Source: Epiperipatus broadwayi (lineage: Eukaryota > Onychophora > Udeonychophora > Euonychophora > Peripatidae). From it: a stretch of 64,000 nucleotides of DNA. The stretch covers positions 209,001 to 273,000 of the forward strand of contig JAQFVV010000506.1 in NCBI GenBank assembly GCA_028023455.1, in the 5' to 3' direction. Below the pieces are notes generated by a model. That model did no database searches, was not told the DNA's origin, and was given only the letters and a program-made list of their open reading frames with translations. The translations under genes were made by a program, and so were the position numbers. Below, in pieces: positions 48,601 to 62,472 of the stretch. The number at the start of each line of letters is the position of its first letter. Position 1 is the stretch's first letter.

Positions 48601-49791
48601 GCAACTTCTGATTGTTTAAGTGATAATTTCATTTTTTAAGTGTTATCTTAATAAAGACTGTAAAATGCTGACTAATCTAGTTGATAAAATGACATGAACT
48701 TTATTTTGACATAACTATATTAATGTTTCCAAGAGAACATTTAAAATATAAAATAAGTGAATACATTAATAAGAAGTTTGATGAAAAATATGACTTCAAT
48801 ATATAACAATGTTATGGAAAATAAAAATGAACTGTTTAAATTGCTGACCTTTTAAAGGAATAATAATTTCTTAATCGCTATCATTAAGTGCCCTTGAGTG
48901 AATAGAATGATATTTTAAAAGGAATATTTAAAATGTTCTTTAAAAATAAAGGAACTGTTAATTTTTTAATGTATAACCATGGATAAGTTTAATGAAAATA
49001 TTTCTAACAAAGTTTGCTGCTAGAAGTAAAAAAAAATAAACAAGCTATAACTAATTCTTTGAATAAACTTATGAGTGAATAAATTGATCCAAATCTTTTA
49101 CAGAAATTGCTTGTTAAATGTTGTTATTCTGTATGGCTTGTCTCTGGAAGATCATAAGTGCTTTTAATGTTGTAAAAATGTGGTAAGTTACAGAAGTGTT
49201 GCTTCTAAAAATAATTGGCCAGCAAAAGGACATTCTTTTTTCACATCAGATAGATCACTGTGAAGGGCCCCAGATAAAGGACTATGGGTTTTTTTTAAAA
49301 AAGAAAAAATAATAATTTTATTTTTATTATTAATTATTTATTTTAATATTATGCTAAATAGTTTTCTTTGGGTACATGATAAATTATGCATGTATTCTTA
49401 TATTTGAAAGGATAAAACTTATGCATATTTTATTTATTGGCTTAAAATAAGTCATATGAGATACATCCAGGTAAAAATGCATAATCTTTACAGTCATGAG
49501 TAGTATTTTATTAAAACCTTATTAATTTTCTTATGGGTAAACAGCCAATATATGGTTTATTAGAAGCTCATAATAGTTTTCAATTATTATATTATAATAA
49601 TTTCATTATGAAGTTTTTAATGACAAGGTATTTATTAGTATTATATTTAGTAATTTTTTCCTATGTTATTTATGTCCACTGTAGTTTATAAAATTTTATG
49701 CTGTTTTTATTGAATATGTGTGTTTTTTATTAATTGAAAATTTTTATTGTGCTACTTGAAGGGTTTTATAGTCATTTGACTTGCTTTTATT
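45601..49791. other. AT-rich DNA, mostly featureless
   Basis: No gene or classified repeat. One exception is listed at 48110-48235. Confidence 0.5.
48110..48235 (+). promoter_or_regulatory. Possible TATA-type promoter or LTR 3' portion
   Basis: TATAAAAG at ~48143 is followed within ~90 bases by less AT-rich sequence (GTGTGTGGAGTTGGTGTGCT, TTGACTGAACTCTTCTTTCT) ending in CTCAACA. This is the look of the R-U5 end of a retroelement LTR, or of a host core promoter. No matching start or second copy was found. Confidence 0.2.
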
Positions 49792-52034
49792 TGTTGCTTT
49801 ATACATTGTTCAATGTATGCATTTTAGAGAATGAAGATTTATTTCTTTAGTTTTTTTCAGTAATGATGCCATGGTTTTGCCTAGGATATATGCTAAGTCC
49901 AATTTTAATAAGTGTGGGATACATGTGATTTATTAGATGTGTTTTACTTATTTTGTTCTTTGGAGGATTTGGGCATGCTCTCCCCAATGTTTAGTATTTA
50001 TTTCTCATGAGAGAATTATATTTTGATATTTTATGATTATTTTTATGTTTAGCCATTATAGCTTGATAACCAGAGGAAATTTTTCCTGCACTACATCTTC
50101 CATTTCCACGTGTTAAGATCTTGTCCACACATATATTTACCTGAAGAAAGATGGTTTAATATACCATTGTTTCATTCCAGTTGTGTAGTTAGCTCTGAGG
50201 AGCTTTTCCCCCTCATGAAGGTATTTAATTATATTCCACAATGTAAGGTGAAGTTATTGTTTGTTTTAAAATTGTCATAGTAGTGATAAGATAGAATTTT
50301 GAAGTGTATAGTCATATCAGGGACACTTTTTATCAATAGTGTTCAGATAAGTGAAGTAATGTATGTATTGTACTGTTATGCCTTGCCAGCAGTTACAAGC
50401 AAACCAATAAATATGTTAGTAATTTAATGTTTGTTTGTGTAAATAGCATAATAGGAGAGGCACATATGCAATATTATCATTATCACCATCCAGAAGTAGT
50501 TCACCAATGGATTGATAAGATAATTAAAGAGTTTAAATAATTTATTATGTGAACATAGGCAAAATACAGTATGTAATGTGCATGGCTTCTGAAATGTTTT
50601 CTCATTTTTTTTTGTTAAATAAATAATGCTAGACAGGATTTTTTTAATATATGTTTGTATGATAATTAATATTATCATAACATTTTTCTGGTAAAAATCA
50701 GCCATCTCTCAATTAGGATTTAAGTTTTTTTAATTTTTGGTGTGTTTTTAAATGCTATCAGTAGAATATTATAAGTTAATATGATAAGCAATAGTAGCTT
50801 ACTGGACATAAAAGTGTATTTTAGATATATTTTTGTTTTATTATATTTTGAAAGCTGTTTAGCAAATGATTATTTTATGAAAATGGCATAACCTGAAAAA
50901 TGTGTTAAAAGTAAATTAGCAAAATAGTGAAGTAGTCTTAATTTAAATTGAATGTGTCACAAAATAAATCACCCAAATATTTGTATAAGTAATCAAGAAT
51001 TTTTGCAAATGTGTAGACAACTGTTATCAATTATTTTTATTGCATGCAGGATAGTAAAACAGTGCCTAGGTTTGTAGATGACCTTTGTTTGGAAAAAGAT
51101 GTATATATATTTTGTAAAATGCAAATGTTATTATTAGAATTTAGTCTTTGTTTTTATGTATGATTTCGTGAGTCCTGAATTCTTAATTCTGTTGCAGAAA
51201 TCTTGGTAAATCAGATAATCAATTTATAAGACACAGGTCCAAATTTAAAAATGCAAATGTTGCATAAGTATTACAATTTCAAAGATTGGAGTTCACTTTG
51301 AAAGAATCAAATATTTATTTTATTTTATTTTGAATCCATTATACACATTTCAGACTGCATGTTATTTTTTATTTCACAACCAACGAGTATATTATTTTAG
51401 AAATTAATTTTAAAATTGTGTTGTTGATGAGTATTAAAATGATATAAAAGGTACCCTTTCTTTCTAGATCCTCGAATGTCATCCTGGGGGAAAGACTTTA
51501 ACTTTTTCAAATTTAAATTGTTTTAAAAAATATGATTATTAGTTAGATTAAACATTTCTTTAATTAATTGTTGTCGTTATTATAATATATTGGGATACAT
51601 TAGCTTATAAGAGAAGTGTATGTCTCCTTTAGTCCACTAGGATGTCATTCATTTATTCAAAAATAGGATATGATTAATATTCAAAATTATTAAAGGAAAC
51701 CTTGAGATCATTAAATATTATTTCATGAATATTCAAATTAATTTATTATAGCAAAAGTCAATAGAGTGGCATTAAAATTTGTTCCTTAACATATTTCAAG
51801 AAGGTGTAATAAAAGAAATTCACTATAAAATTTTATATTGCATGCAAATCCTTATACTAGTTGGAGAATGCATTTTAATATATAGAAAGTTGCTTGATTT
51901 GAAAAGTAGTGTATGAGAATGAATGGGATTTCTCTTCTTAATTTATTTATGCACATTATAATAGTATGTTTTTATTATTAGTTTAAATACCTTTTATTTT
52001 AATGTGTGTTTCTATAGTAAATTTTACTATAACT
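49792..52034 (+). repeat. Long direct repeat, putative 5' LTR (~2.24 kb)
   Basis: It aligns with 55113-57460 over its full length. Shared passages include GCCATGGTTTTGCCTAGGAT, AGAAGTAGTTCACCAATGGA, TTGATGAGTATTAAAATGAT with AAAAGGTACCCTTTC, and GAATGTCATCCTGGGG. It starts near TGTTGC and ends near ACTATAACTA (ATAACA in the other copy), consistent with LTR ends TGTT/AACA. The left edge is uncertain by some tens of bases. A segmental duplication is the alternative. Confidence 0.7.
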
Positions 52035-52880
52035 AATAATCCACTGAGCTTATCCATAGGATTTCATCATCATCAGGATAGTGGAGACATTGTTTTTAGG
52101 AATCTCTGACAGTTTATAATTAGGTTATTTGTTTGATCCTTATTTTTTTATAGGTTAGAAATGGCAAATTCCACTTCTTTTAATAAGGTTAGAGATGGCT
52201 TCCCAAATTTAGGGGCTTCAATTGAAGCCACCTTGTTGTTGTTTGCACTTTGTTATAATTTTATAAATTTGGTGATAACAACGTGGCTTGTCAGAATAAT
52301 TATTTTATTAATTATTCTTTGTTTTTTCCATTTATTTACACTTATTATTGGACATTGCCCAAAAATGTGAGCTATGACTACTGCTATTGATATTATATAA
52401 AAAAATATATAGAAGTTAGGGACTAAGCAATAGTTTAGTAAATGAACAGTGTTTATCAAAGATGCATTATGTTGTTAGAGTATAAATAATTATTTGAATT
52501 GTTTTCATTGTGTGATCTGATGTATTATTGCCACTATAAAATTTATTATATTTATGTGTATAGTATTGCAGTCTTTAAGCAATTCTTTAAAATATTGTTT
52601 TTTATCATTTATTTATTGTGATCTCTATTATCTGATAATTAAGTTTCTAACCATATAATCATCAGTTAATTATCTTTACAAGATTTCTAAGGAACAATAT
52701 TTATATAGAAATTATAATGTAAAAAAATAATGTTTTTATGTCATTGTAGTGTAGGTAAGGCTATTGTTGTTATGACTTTGGATTATTCTGATTGAAGGAG
52801 GTATATAGGCTTAATATCTTATTATTAATATAGAAAAAACTTTAATATTAATTTATAATTGTTACTAAAATAGAAAGCTT
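52035..52880 (+). other. Leader region of the LTR-type element
   Basis: This lies between the 5' repeat and the first gag-like codons. I see no clear primer-binding site. The open frame from 52161 (MANSTSFNKVRDGFPNLG) may be part of a decayed coding start or may be chance. Confidence 0.35.
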
Positions 52881-54820
52881 TAATATTATCTGAGGATTTG
52901 GGAGGGTTCCAAGAATGGTGGTCACCAGATACTCATAGTCAACATGTTGGTGTAGAGACAAGGGGGGAACCTGATAGTTTAAGTATGAATAATAATTTCG
53001 AAAAGATGAAAACAAATAATTGTGAATCAAACCAAATATTAGTCATCTTACAAAAATCAGAGGAAAGATTTGAGAAATTACAGGAGGAGATAAAATTAAA
53101 TTCTCAGAGTCAGATACAAGAAATGAAATAAATAAAATTGAATTCTCAATGTCAAATGCAAGAAATGCACTTAGATTTTTGAAGTCAGGTGGAGGAAATC
53201 AAATTGAATTTTCAATGTCAGATGCAAGAAATAAATTTAAATTTGAAAAAATCAGAAGAGAGATTTGAGGATTTATAGGAGGAAATAAAACTAAATTCTC
53301 AAAATGTCAAAGAGGATTTTCAAAATCAGTATAGCAAACTTATTCAGGAGTTATAGGAAATGAAGATTTCCCAAGATAAATTGTTAGATTTTAAGAAAAA
53401 AGTGCATCACCAATTTAAAATTGTAATGGGAGAATTTGACATTATCAAAAATGAGTTTTGCATCATCAAGAACAAACTTAAGAATATCAAGATAGAGTCC
53501 TGCAAAGGATTAGAAGATTATGGAAATCAAATTACAGATTTAGCCAATATGTTAGAGATTCGGGATCAGTCACAAATTAAATTCAAAAGAGTGAAGCTGG
53601 AAGACATAATGACAGAACTTGGTGATTTAAAAGATATTTTAGAAAGATAGAATTTAATCTTCTTCTGGAGAAGTTGAACATGATTTAGGGATGCATAAAG
53701 CTCTGATTGAAGAGGATGTTTATAAAAAATTGATAGAAATAACTGAGCAAGAATAGGCTGAAATGGTTTTTTAATATTGAACAGAATCTTCAGCAAATAA
53801 AAGTGAATGGTAAGCAAACTAGACAAAGTTATGAAAGTAAGTTGGAGAGAATAGATTCTAAGTTAAGTGAAGTTGATATTTATTTAGGCAGCAGCATAAG
53901 TTTAATGGACCAAGAATTGCAGCATATAAAACTGCAAACAAGTTTAATTTTAGAAATAATAAAACTGAGTTTCAATCAAAACACCTTGAAGTATAAAGGA
54001 TTTGTAGTGATCAAATAAAAGAAAGAAAACATTTAAAGACTCAGGTAGTATAGGAGTTACTAGCAGAGATGAAACTAGATGATAAACTAGATATTTTTCA
54101 CAAGAAAATATATGAGCTGCATGTTAGGAAGGCAAAAATATTGTTATTGTCAAAGATAGTCCTAATGTTCAACAAGAAATTTTTCAGGTCAAAGTAAATG
54201 AAAAATATAGCCCTAGTGATCTTAAAGCAAGCCTTGAATATACTCATATTACAAATCACATCTTGTCAGGACAGGATCCATTTAGGCAGTTTAGCAAAAA
54301 TGATATTCAAAATTCAAAAGGCCAAAATTTCCTGGTCTTAAAATTCATGAGGATTAATGTGTTTAAGATGGAATATTTAGAAAACCTCTATGACTACCTT
54401 CAAAGTCTTGAAGAGTTATTTGCACTATGTAGTCTGTCAGAAATAGAAAAAAATCAATATTGCTAGCAATCATTTGTATGCCTTCTCCAGAGATTGGTGG
54501 CATACATTATTTGATAAGCTCTAAACCTATGGGGATTTTAAATACCTCATTCTAACAAGCTTTTGGGAAAAAAACACCAGGATAATATATGTTATCAGGT
54601 GTCACAAAAAATATAAGGAACATACTAATGCTATTAATAGGAAAGATGACATATCTGCATTATATGTTCACTACTTAAAATATGGACATAGAATAGATTG
54701 TGTTAAGAATGTAAGTCCATTAAATTATATTAAAGAAATTAATAGAAGAAAGATATGTGAAACTAATTACATTAATTATAACAGAAATAATTGTATGAAC
54801 ATTTATAAAATATCAATTAA
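52881..54820 (+). pseudogene. Broken gag-like gene with coiled coils and degenerate zinc knuckle
   Basis: Frames switch and stops interrupt, but the pieces join in order. GGFQEWWSPDTHSQHVGVET opens the region. Repeated SEERFEKLQEEIKLNSQ and QMQEI units (53060-53300) form a charged coiled coil. A long helical part follows (53360-53650 and 53803-54018). Then comes a capsid-like FKMEYLENLYDYLQSLEELF with LCSLSEIEKNQYC (54355-54465), resembling Ty3/gypsy Gag. At ~54650-54720, ALYVHYLKYGHRIDCVKN resembles a CCHC zinc knuckle with the first cysteines lost. No protease, RT or integrase follows before the second long repeat. Confidence 0.55.
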
Positions 54821-55112
54821 TTTAACTAATAATTGAATAATAAAAAATGAATAGAGGGCTATATAATATGTACTATTTTAAAGATATTAAAACATAAATT
54901 GTAGGCTTGTGTTAATTTTATATAGATCCAGTAGATGTCACTATGTATGCAATATAGGTTATTTTTGTTGTTAAATAAGACATATTGAAAAGGGCAAATA
55001 TTTAAAAATTGCCAAACGGAGCTTTTGTATGTTATGATTATATGATTATATTACAGTTATTGTCATATATTATTTTGTTGTTATATAAAATTATTTTATT
55101 CTATATCATATT
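54821..55112. other. 3' internal region of the LTR-type element
   Basis: AT-rich. A weak purine-rich run (GAATAGAGGGC near 54849) could be a displaced polypurine tract, but it lies about 260 bases before the repeat as I align it. Confidence 0.35.
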
Positions 55113-57460
55113 TATGATTTATTGTTTAATGCATATATTTTAGAGATTAAAGATTTATTTCTCTAGTTTTTTCAGTGATAATTTTTTTTTCATGCCATGG
55201 TTTTGCCTAGGATATATGGTAGTCCCATTTTAATAAATGTGGGATGCATGTGCTTTATGAAACATTCTTTCTTACTTATATTTTACTTTGAAGGTATTGA
55301 GCGTGCTCACCCCAAAGTTTAGTATTTATTTCTCATGAGAGGATATTTTGATATTTTATGACTATTTTCATGCTTAGGCATTGTAGCTTGACCCCTAGAG
55401 AGGATCCTTTCCAAGGTACATATTTCATTTACATGTGTTGAGAATCTTATTCACATATATATTTACTTAAGAAAAAGTGTTGGAATATACCATTGTTTTC
55501 TTCCAGTTGTGTAGATAGCTCTGAGGAGCTTTTCTCCCTCATGATGATATTTAGTTATTTTCCACTATACAAGGTGAAGTAGGAATATTTTAACATTGTC
55601 ATGACTGTGATAAGATAGAATTTTGAAATGTATAGTTGCTTCAGGGACACTTTTCTATCCATAATGTTTAGTTAATTGAAGTAATGTATGTATTGTACTA
55701 CCATGCCTTGCCAGAAGTCACAAGCAAAACAACAAATATGATAGCAATTTAATGTTTGTTTATTGAATGGTAATAGGATATGAGCATATGCAATATTTTT
55801 ATTATTATCATCCAGAAGTAGTTCACCAATGGATTGGCAAGTCAATTAAAGACTGAAAATAATTTATTATGTGGACATGGGCAAAATATATTATGTAATG
55901 TGCATAGCTTCTGAAGTGTTTTCTCTTATATTTATTTTTTAAGTAAATAATTCCAGACAACAACTTTTTTATTTGTGTTTATATGATAATTAGTACTATC
56001 ATAACACTTTGCTGATAAAAATTCAGCTGTAAGTTACACTTTAAGTTTTTCTAATTTTTACTGCGTTTTGTAAATGCTATTAATAAAATATTATAAGCTA
56101 ATATGATAAGCAATAATAGCTTACTGGTCATAAAAGTGTATCTTAGATATATTTTTGTTTTATTATATTTTGAAAGCTGTTTAATAAATGATTATTTTAT
56201 GAAAATAGCATAGCCTGAAAAATAATTTAAAAATAAGTTAGCAAAATACTGAAGTAGTCTTGTTTTAAAATGAGTATGTCACAAAATCAATCACCTAAAT
56301 GTTTGTATAGGAAATGGAGAAATTTTGCAAGTGTGTAGGTAATTATGTTATCAATTATTTTTATTTCATCCTTTATAATAAATAAGTGGCTATGTTCGTA
56401 GACGACCTTTCTTTGGTAAAAAGATGTAAATAAATTTTGTAAAATGTGAATGTGATGTTAAATGTCAATAAATGTATTTATTATTATTAGAATTTAGTCT
56501 TTGTTTACTATATATGATTTCTTGAGTCTTGAATTCTTAATTATGTTGCAGAAATCTTGGTAAATCATATAATCAATTTATAAGACACTGATCCAAACTT
56601 AAAAATGCAAATGTTGCATAAGTATTACAATTCCAAAGATTGGAGTTTACTTTGAAAGAATCAAATATTTATTTTATTTTATTTTATTTTGAATCCATTA
56701 TACATTTCAGACTGCATATTATTTTTTATTTCACAGCCAAAGAGTATATTAATTTAGAAATTGATTTTAAAATTATGTTGTTGATGAGTATTAGAATGAT
56801 ATAAAAGGTACCCTTTCTTTCTAGATACTTGAATGTCATCCTGGGGAAAAGACTTTAAATTTTCCAAATTTATATATATTTTTAAATATGATTATTAGTT
56901 AAAAATTTCTATAATTGTCGTTGTTATTATAATACATTGGGATATATTAGCTTATAAGAAAAATGCATGTCTTCTTTAATATACTAGGATGTCATTTATT
57001 TATTTAACAACATGATATGATGATTAATATTCAAAATTAATAAAGAAAGAGTCCTGAGATCATTATATACTATTTCATGATTATTCAAATTAACTTATTA
57101 TAGCAAAAGTCAATTGTGTGGCATTAAGAAACCAATTATAGTTCATTTAACTATAAAAAAGTACATTAGCTTTTACTCTAGAAGAGTATGTCAGATCAGA
57201 TCATGGCCATAAAAGGGATTGGTGATTAATGTTTGTTCCTTAAAATATTTCAAGAAGATATGATAAAAAATTCATTATAAGATTTTCTATCATATGCAAA
57301 TATAGAGAAAGTTGCTTGATTTGAAAAGAAGTGTATAAGAGTGAGTAAGGTTTCTTCTCTTTTCAATTTATTTATCTCCCCTATAATAATGTTCTTTTAT
57401 TACTAGTTTAAATCCCTTTGTATTTTAATGTATGTTTCTGTAGTAAATTTTATTATAACA
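55113..57460 (+). repeat. Long direct repeat, putative 3' LTR (~2.35 kb)
   Basis: Direct copy of 49792-52034 with roughly 10-15% differences by eye. It holds an extra ~110 bases at about 57127-57232 (AACCAATTATAGTTCATTTA onwards) absent from the 5' copy. It ends at TTATAACA. No target-site duplication was seen outside the pair. Confidence 0.7.
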
Positions 57461-57830
57461 ATCATTTTTTTGTTAATGACATAAATTATGAATGAGCTCT
57501 TATATTCTAATGAGAATTAAATAATTGTATGTCTGGATATTGCAAGCTTCATAAACAATTAGTAAAATCATTGTCTCAAAACTTAATCACTGATTACATT
57601 GTTGACAAAAAAACCATTAACTTTTAGACTGAAAATTTTTTATTGGCTGAGTGAATTAAAGTTTTAAACTTTTGATTGGCTCAATTATGGAATCAGCAAT
57701 AGCAATATATTCATCTTTTAATATTAGATTTGTTTGTAAAAAGCAAATTAATAATTTGTCCAATAATGAAAGAGAACAAAAGTTTTTTCAAAAATAAATT
57801 TCTATTTATAATTATAAAAATATTCTATAG
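57461..57830. other. AT-rich DNA right of the LTR-type element
   Basis: No repeat or coding motif. Confidence 0.5.
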
Positions 57831-57915
57831 TGGAGAACCTAAAAGGAATATTCACAAGCTATTAGAAATTGCTGCATATGTTATTGATTTCTTTCCAATT
57901 TATGTCCATGTAAAA
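57831..57915 (+). other. Possible small exon
   Basis: TGGAGAACC... is preceded by ATTCTATAG (acceptor-like) and ends in AAA followed by GTAAAG (donor-like). The frame encodes GEPKRNIHKLLEIAAYVID then FFPIYVHVK, an amphipathic, ordinary-complexity peptide unlike nearby random frames. I recognise no family. The polypyrimidine tract is weak and no partner exon is visible. Confidence 0.2.
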
Positions 57916-60668
57916 GTAAAGAATTTTTACTGAAATCTTAACTATTTTTCTAAAATAATTATATTTTCAGCATATTTTATCAATACAATTTATAATATGT
58001 AAAAAAAATATAAAAAATACTCTAAAATATACATTTTTGTTTTGAATATGAAAACAAACAACTTAAAGCTGTCAAAATTATTGTCAAGCCCTCCGTTTGG
58101 TTCAAAATGAGCAACAACAAATCAGTGCCTTATGGTACATTTTAAGCTTTAAAAAGACTGTAAATTCACTATGATAATGCAATAATTGAATTTTAGATTG
58201 ATTTGAAGCCATAAATGAAATTTTTCAGTTGATGCACCTTATTAAACACAGCATGAAACTGAAGTTGGTGCTAATTGTATTACCTCTTGTGACAAATCTG
58301 ATTTTATATCAGTCCACAAACATACCCACATATTGTCAAATAGTGATAATGATTAAAATATGTATGAAAAATGTAAAATAAATTACACATAAAAACATAT
58401 TGTTTTGAATAAAATTAAATAGTTAATAAAAAAAGTTTGTCTTGCATCAATTTTTTTCAAATATTTGAAATTTTTTATTAGTCATATTTTATATTCTTAT
58501 TTTTTTAATGCAAATTGTAAAGTAATTTTACCTTGTTGCTTTGCTTTTATATGATTTTTGAAAATTATGCAATGTATCCCACATTTTTTAATTTAAGTCT
58601 ATTTGTATGTGATTTCTTTTATGGGTTTTTTTGAAAAACCTATCTACCACATAAAAAAAACCCAGGTATACATATATACATGTTTGTGTGTGCATTTAAA
58701 ATATTTTTATATGTTACACATTGTATGATTAATATAATTAAATGTAAAATATTTCAAATATGAACTACAAAAATATTTACCCATAATAGCTAATTATATG
58801 TTTAACAATTAACTAAAGTACTATATACTGAATATTAAACTTCACATCACATTATGTTGATTTTGGAAAGTATTCTGATAATTTACTAAATAATAATATA
58901 TTTTAAATAAGAAAAGTCAATTAGTTTTTCAATTTAAGTTTTAACTAACTATTTCGAAAGTCTCATTAAGATTATAATACTGTATATTTGTAGATGTTGA
59001 AAAACTAAAATACATTTTAAGAGAATCACAAGTAGTAGATTCTATAATAATAATCATATATATTTATTAGTCAATTTATTAAAAATCGGAGCACCAGAAG
59101 TGACCAAAATAATTTATCACTGCACTAAATCACACAGATCATGGTATCAATTGATCAAGTATTAGCATCTGGTTATAATTAAATTATTGTCTAGTAAACT
59201 TAATCTATCTTCAGACAGAATACCTGTATTTATATATACACACGTGGCTGCATACAAATAGTAAAATTACATTATGAAAATATAAATTTAATATACTGTT
59301 TATAATATAACGTTCTGATTATTTACAGTAAGTCTATAATTAGAAAGAGAAGGGCTTTTAATCCTTTTCTCATCCGCCTTAAACGTTTGTATAATAGCCA
59401 AACGATGTAGTTTTTTTACTATAAAGAGAATTCTCTTTATAATATAGAAAATGTTTTCTTTTTTGTGTAAATATAAGCAATGTTTAATAAAATGAAATTT
59501 TTCTAATAAAACCAAGACTAGAAAATTATGTATGCATTTATGGATTTCAGGGCATAGTATTTAGGATTTTAGGATTCTATATGTGAGTCTTGAGTAAAAT
59601 CAGAAATGTTCAAATAATTATTACTTAGCTAATTAGGTAGCCATATAATATTGGTCAATGAAGTTAAGTACACAAGAAAAACAATCATTAGTATAGATTG
59701 ACTCTTTTTGAAAAAAGTCTCCTCCAGTATTTAACAATGGTTAAAGATAATTTGGTAAAGATTATCATTCTACTTAATATTCCATAAATACTTTACAAAT
59801 CCTAAAACAAATAAAATAAAACAAATGTTAATAGTATATCAATATTGATTTTAAGGAGAAGAGATAACGTTATATCTATTGTGTGTTCAGGGATTAATCA
59901 GCTTTTGTTAAAGAATTCAAAACATCAAGGTAGAGAAATAAAAATTTAAAGATTTGTACGTTTGATAGCAAAAACTAAAATAAAATAAAGAAATATGATC
60001 ACTCAAGTATAAAATAATGAAAGTTATGTCTTAAACAAAATTTTCTGTAAATTATATAAGAGAAATGTTCAAATATTTCAGCAAAAAATTTTGTTGCAAA
60101 TTAACATTTTATTTTATTATGCAATTAATATTAGTAATTTTGAACATATTCATTTATTTATGGTGCATTCATTTTCTTTGTCATCAGTCTGAAATTGAGT
60201 AATTAATTCTATTAGATAATAACAAGAAAAATAGCAAATACAATCAACTCTGGATAGAGAAAATAAAGTATAAAAAACTTTTATCAAGAGCTGGAAAACT
60301 ATCTTTCTTGCAAGAAGATGTACTCCGTTCACTTACTACAATGGCAGATAATAAATTTAAGAGCTTAAGATTCCTAGAACAATAAGCAGTTGAGGAAAGG
60401 GGCTCAGTTTTGTTAATTTGAAAGTAATTGATATACATGGTAGTGTAGGTATTGTGAAGCAAATCAAGACAATATGTATTGGCCTTTGAGTCTTAGAAGT
60501 CCTGTTGTTTTATTATGAGTGTGTGTATATATATATATATGATATACTTTCCAGGTACATGAATGATTTTGATAATGCAAATGCCACAAAGTATACCATT
60601 TATAATCTGCAAAAATCTTTGTATTAACACACACACACATATATATATATATAATGAAAAAAAACAAT
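57916..60668. other. AT-rich DNA with no supported gene
   Basis: Only low-complexity frames, plus short (TA)n and (CA)n runs near 58670-58690, 60522-60540 and 60630-60652. Confidence 0.55.
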
Positions 60669-60792
60669 TTAAACTTACTAACGCTTGTATTTATAATCAA
60701 TAGATGGCGTTTTACCAAAAACACCGTCAAAGCATATGTTTGTTTACATAAATGTCAGAGCAAGCATTCACTATCTCTTTCGTTAGTTCCAT

Positions 60793-60836
60793 CCTCAGAT
60801 CATGATTTCAAGCTGATTTGCTATCAACAGTGAAGA
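60793..60836 (-). ncRNA. Hammerhead-like motif B1, one core change
   Basis: The minus-strand core reads CTGTTGA (rc of 60824-60830), with one change from CTGATGA. Stem II TAGC/GCTT, GAAA, self-complementary ATCATGAT stem III and ATC cut site are present. Stem I TCTTCA/TGAGGA pairs with G-U help. Confidence 0.65.
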
Positions 60837-61178
60837 ATAGGAATAAGAAACTAGATCTAAACACTAACTCTGAGCATTTATGAAACAATTTCTATTCAGC
60901 TTGCAAGCGTGAATCTTTTAGACACGTAATGTCTTCAAATTCAGCATAGCAAGACAGATAGCTATATGAGTCTGATATCATTTCAGATTTACCACATAGT
61001 AGAAGCCTCTGCAATATATATCATTGCAAGAAAACTTCAAAGGTACATTTATGAAAAACAAAAAAACCTGTTAAACTTGCTGATCAATAGATGGCATTTT
61101 ACCAAAAACACCGTCAAAGTGTATGTTTGTTTACATAAATGCCAGAGCAAGCATTCACTATCTCTTTCATTAGTTCAA

Positions 61179-61223
61179 CCCTCAGATCATTATTTCCAGC
61201 TGATTTGCTATCATCAGTGAAGG
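61179..61223 (-). ncRNA. Hammerhead ribozyme-like motif B2 (type I)
   Basis: The core CTGATGA (rc of 61211-61217) is intact. Stem II TAGC/GCTG has four pairs including one U-G around loop AAATCA. GAAA is intact and the cut is at ATC|T. Stem I CCTTCA/TGAGGG pairs. Stem III reads TAATGATC here, one change from the self-complementary form. Confidence 0.7.
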
Positions 61224-62061
61224 ATAGGAATAATAAACTAGATCTAAACACTAACTCTGAGCATTTATGAAACAATTTCTATTCAGCTTACAAGCGTGAA
61301 TCTTTTAGACCCGTAATGTCCTCAAACTCAGCATAGCAAGCCAGAATGCTATATGGGGCTGATATCAGTTCAGATTGATCACATAGTAGAAGCCTCTGCA
61401 ATATATATCATTGCAAGAAAACTTCAAAGGTACATTTATGAAAAACAAAAAAACAAGTTAAACTTGCTAACGCTTGTATTTACTTTCAAAAAGAATTTTA
61501 TTATTGCTATAAAAAATTATTACATTTACTCTTTTGAGTCATTATGCATATGTATGTTTATATTGTGTGTAAAGGAAGATAATATGGTTATATACATATG
61601 GGGAATAGGAAGAAGGCAATAGTTGGCCAGTGTTTTTTTTTTTTTTTTAATATTACAAATTAACTTTATTAGAGAAGGCTCTGAGTGTTTTATGTAGTCC
61701 ATTTGGAACACTTGGTTTCTTGGTTTATTTTTGTTCAAGAAGGTCAGATGTCTTAACAAAATGATCACCATTTCCTATGTGGTTTGAAGAGAAGGGTTTA
61801 GTTTATTCTATGAATGATTATAGGGATGTTGAGGGCTGTGGATTTTGAACAGACTCCAAGTGTTCTCATAAAGCAATTTTGTTGATATAATTTCATCTTT
61901 TTTTAATCTTCTTTAAAGTACTGAGGAATATTGCCTTTGCATTTGGCAGTGGAATATCTAGTTATCCACAGTGAGTATATAATAAAAGTCGATATTCTTA
62001 TGTGAATGAAGTTTCTGTCTAAACACTAACTCTGAGCGTTTATGAAACAATTTCTATTCAG

Positions 62062-62105
62062 CTTCACTCATGATAGCAAATCAGCTTGAAATCATGATCT
62101 GAGGG
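62062..62105 (+). ncRNA. Hammerhead-like motif B3, one core change, at a truncation junction
   Basis: The core reads CTCATGA (62067-62073) in place of CTGATGA. Stem II, GAAA, ATCATGAT and ATC|T are intact. The stem I 5' strand is partly supplied by the junction with a different part of the unit. Confidence 0.65.
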
Positions 62106-62472
62106 TGGAACTAATGAAAGAGATAGTGAATGCTTGCTCTGACATTTATGTAAACAAACATACACTTTGACGGTGTTTTTGGTAAAATGCCATCTATCAT
62201 AAATACAAGCATTAGCAAGTTTAACTTGTTTTTCATTTTTCATAAATGTACCTTTCATAAATGTACCTTTGAAGTTTTCTTGCAATGATATATATTGCAG
62301 AGGCTTCTACTATGTGGTGAATCTGAACTGATATCAGATCCATATAGCTATCTGGCTTGCTATGCTGAGTTTGAAGACATTATGTGTCTAAAAGATTCAC
62401 ACTTGCAAGCTGAATAGAAATTGTTTCATAAACGCTCAAAGCTAGTGTTTAGATCTACTTTCTTATTCCTAT

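Noticed and set aside
61353-61622. A small secreted-like protein repeated at 60966 and 61353
   Set aside because: The shared IVEASAIYIIARKLQRYIYE peptide is simply the retrozyme B repeat read in the antisense direction of its ribozyme; the frames are not conserved between units.
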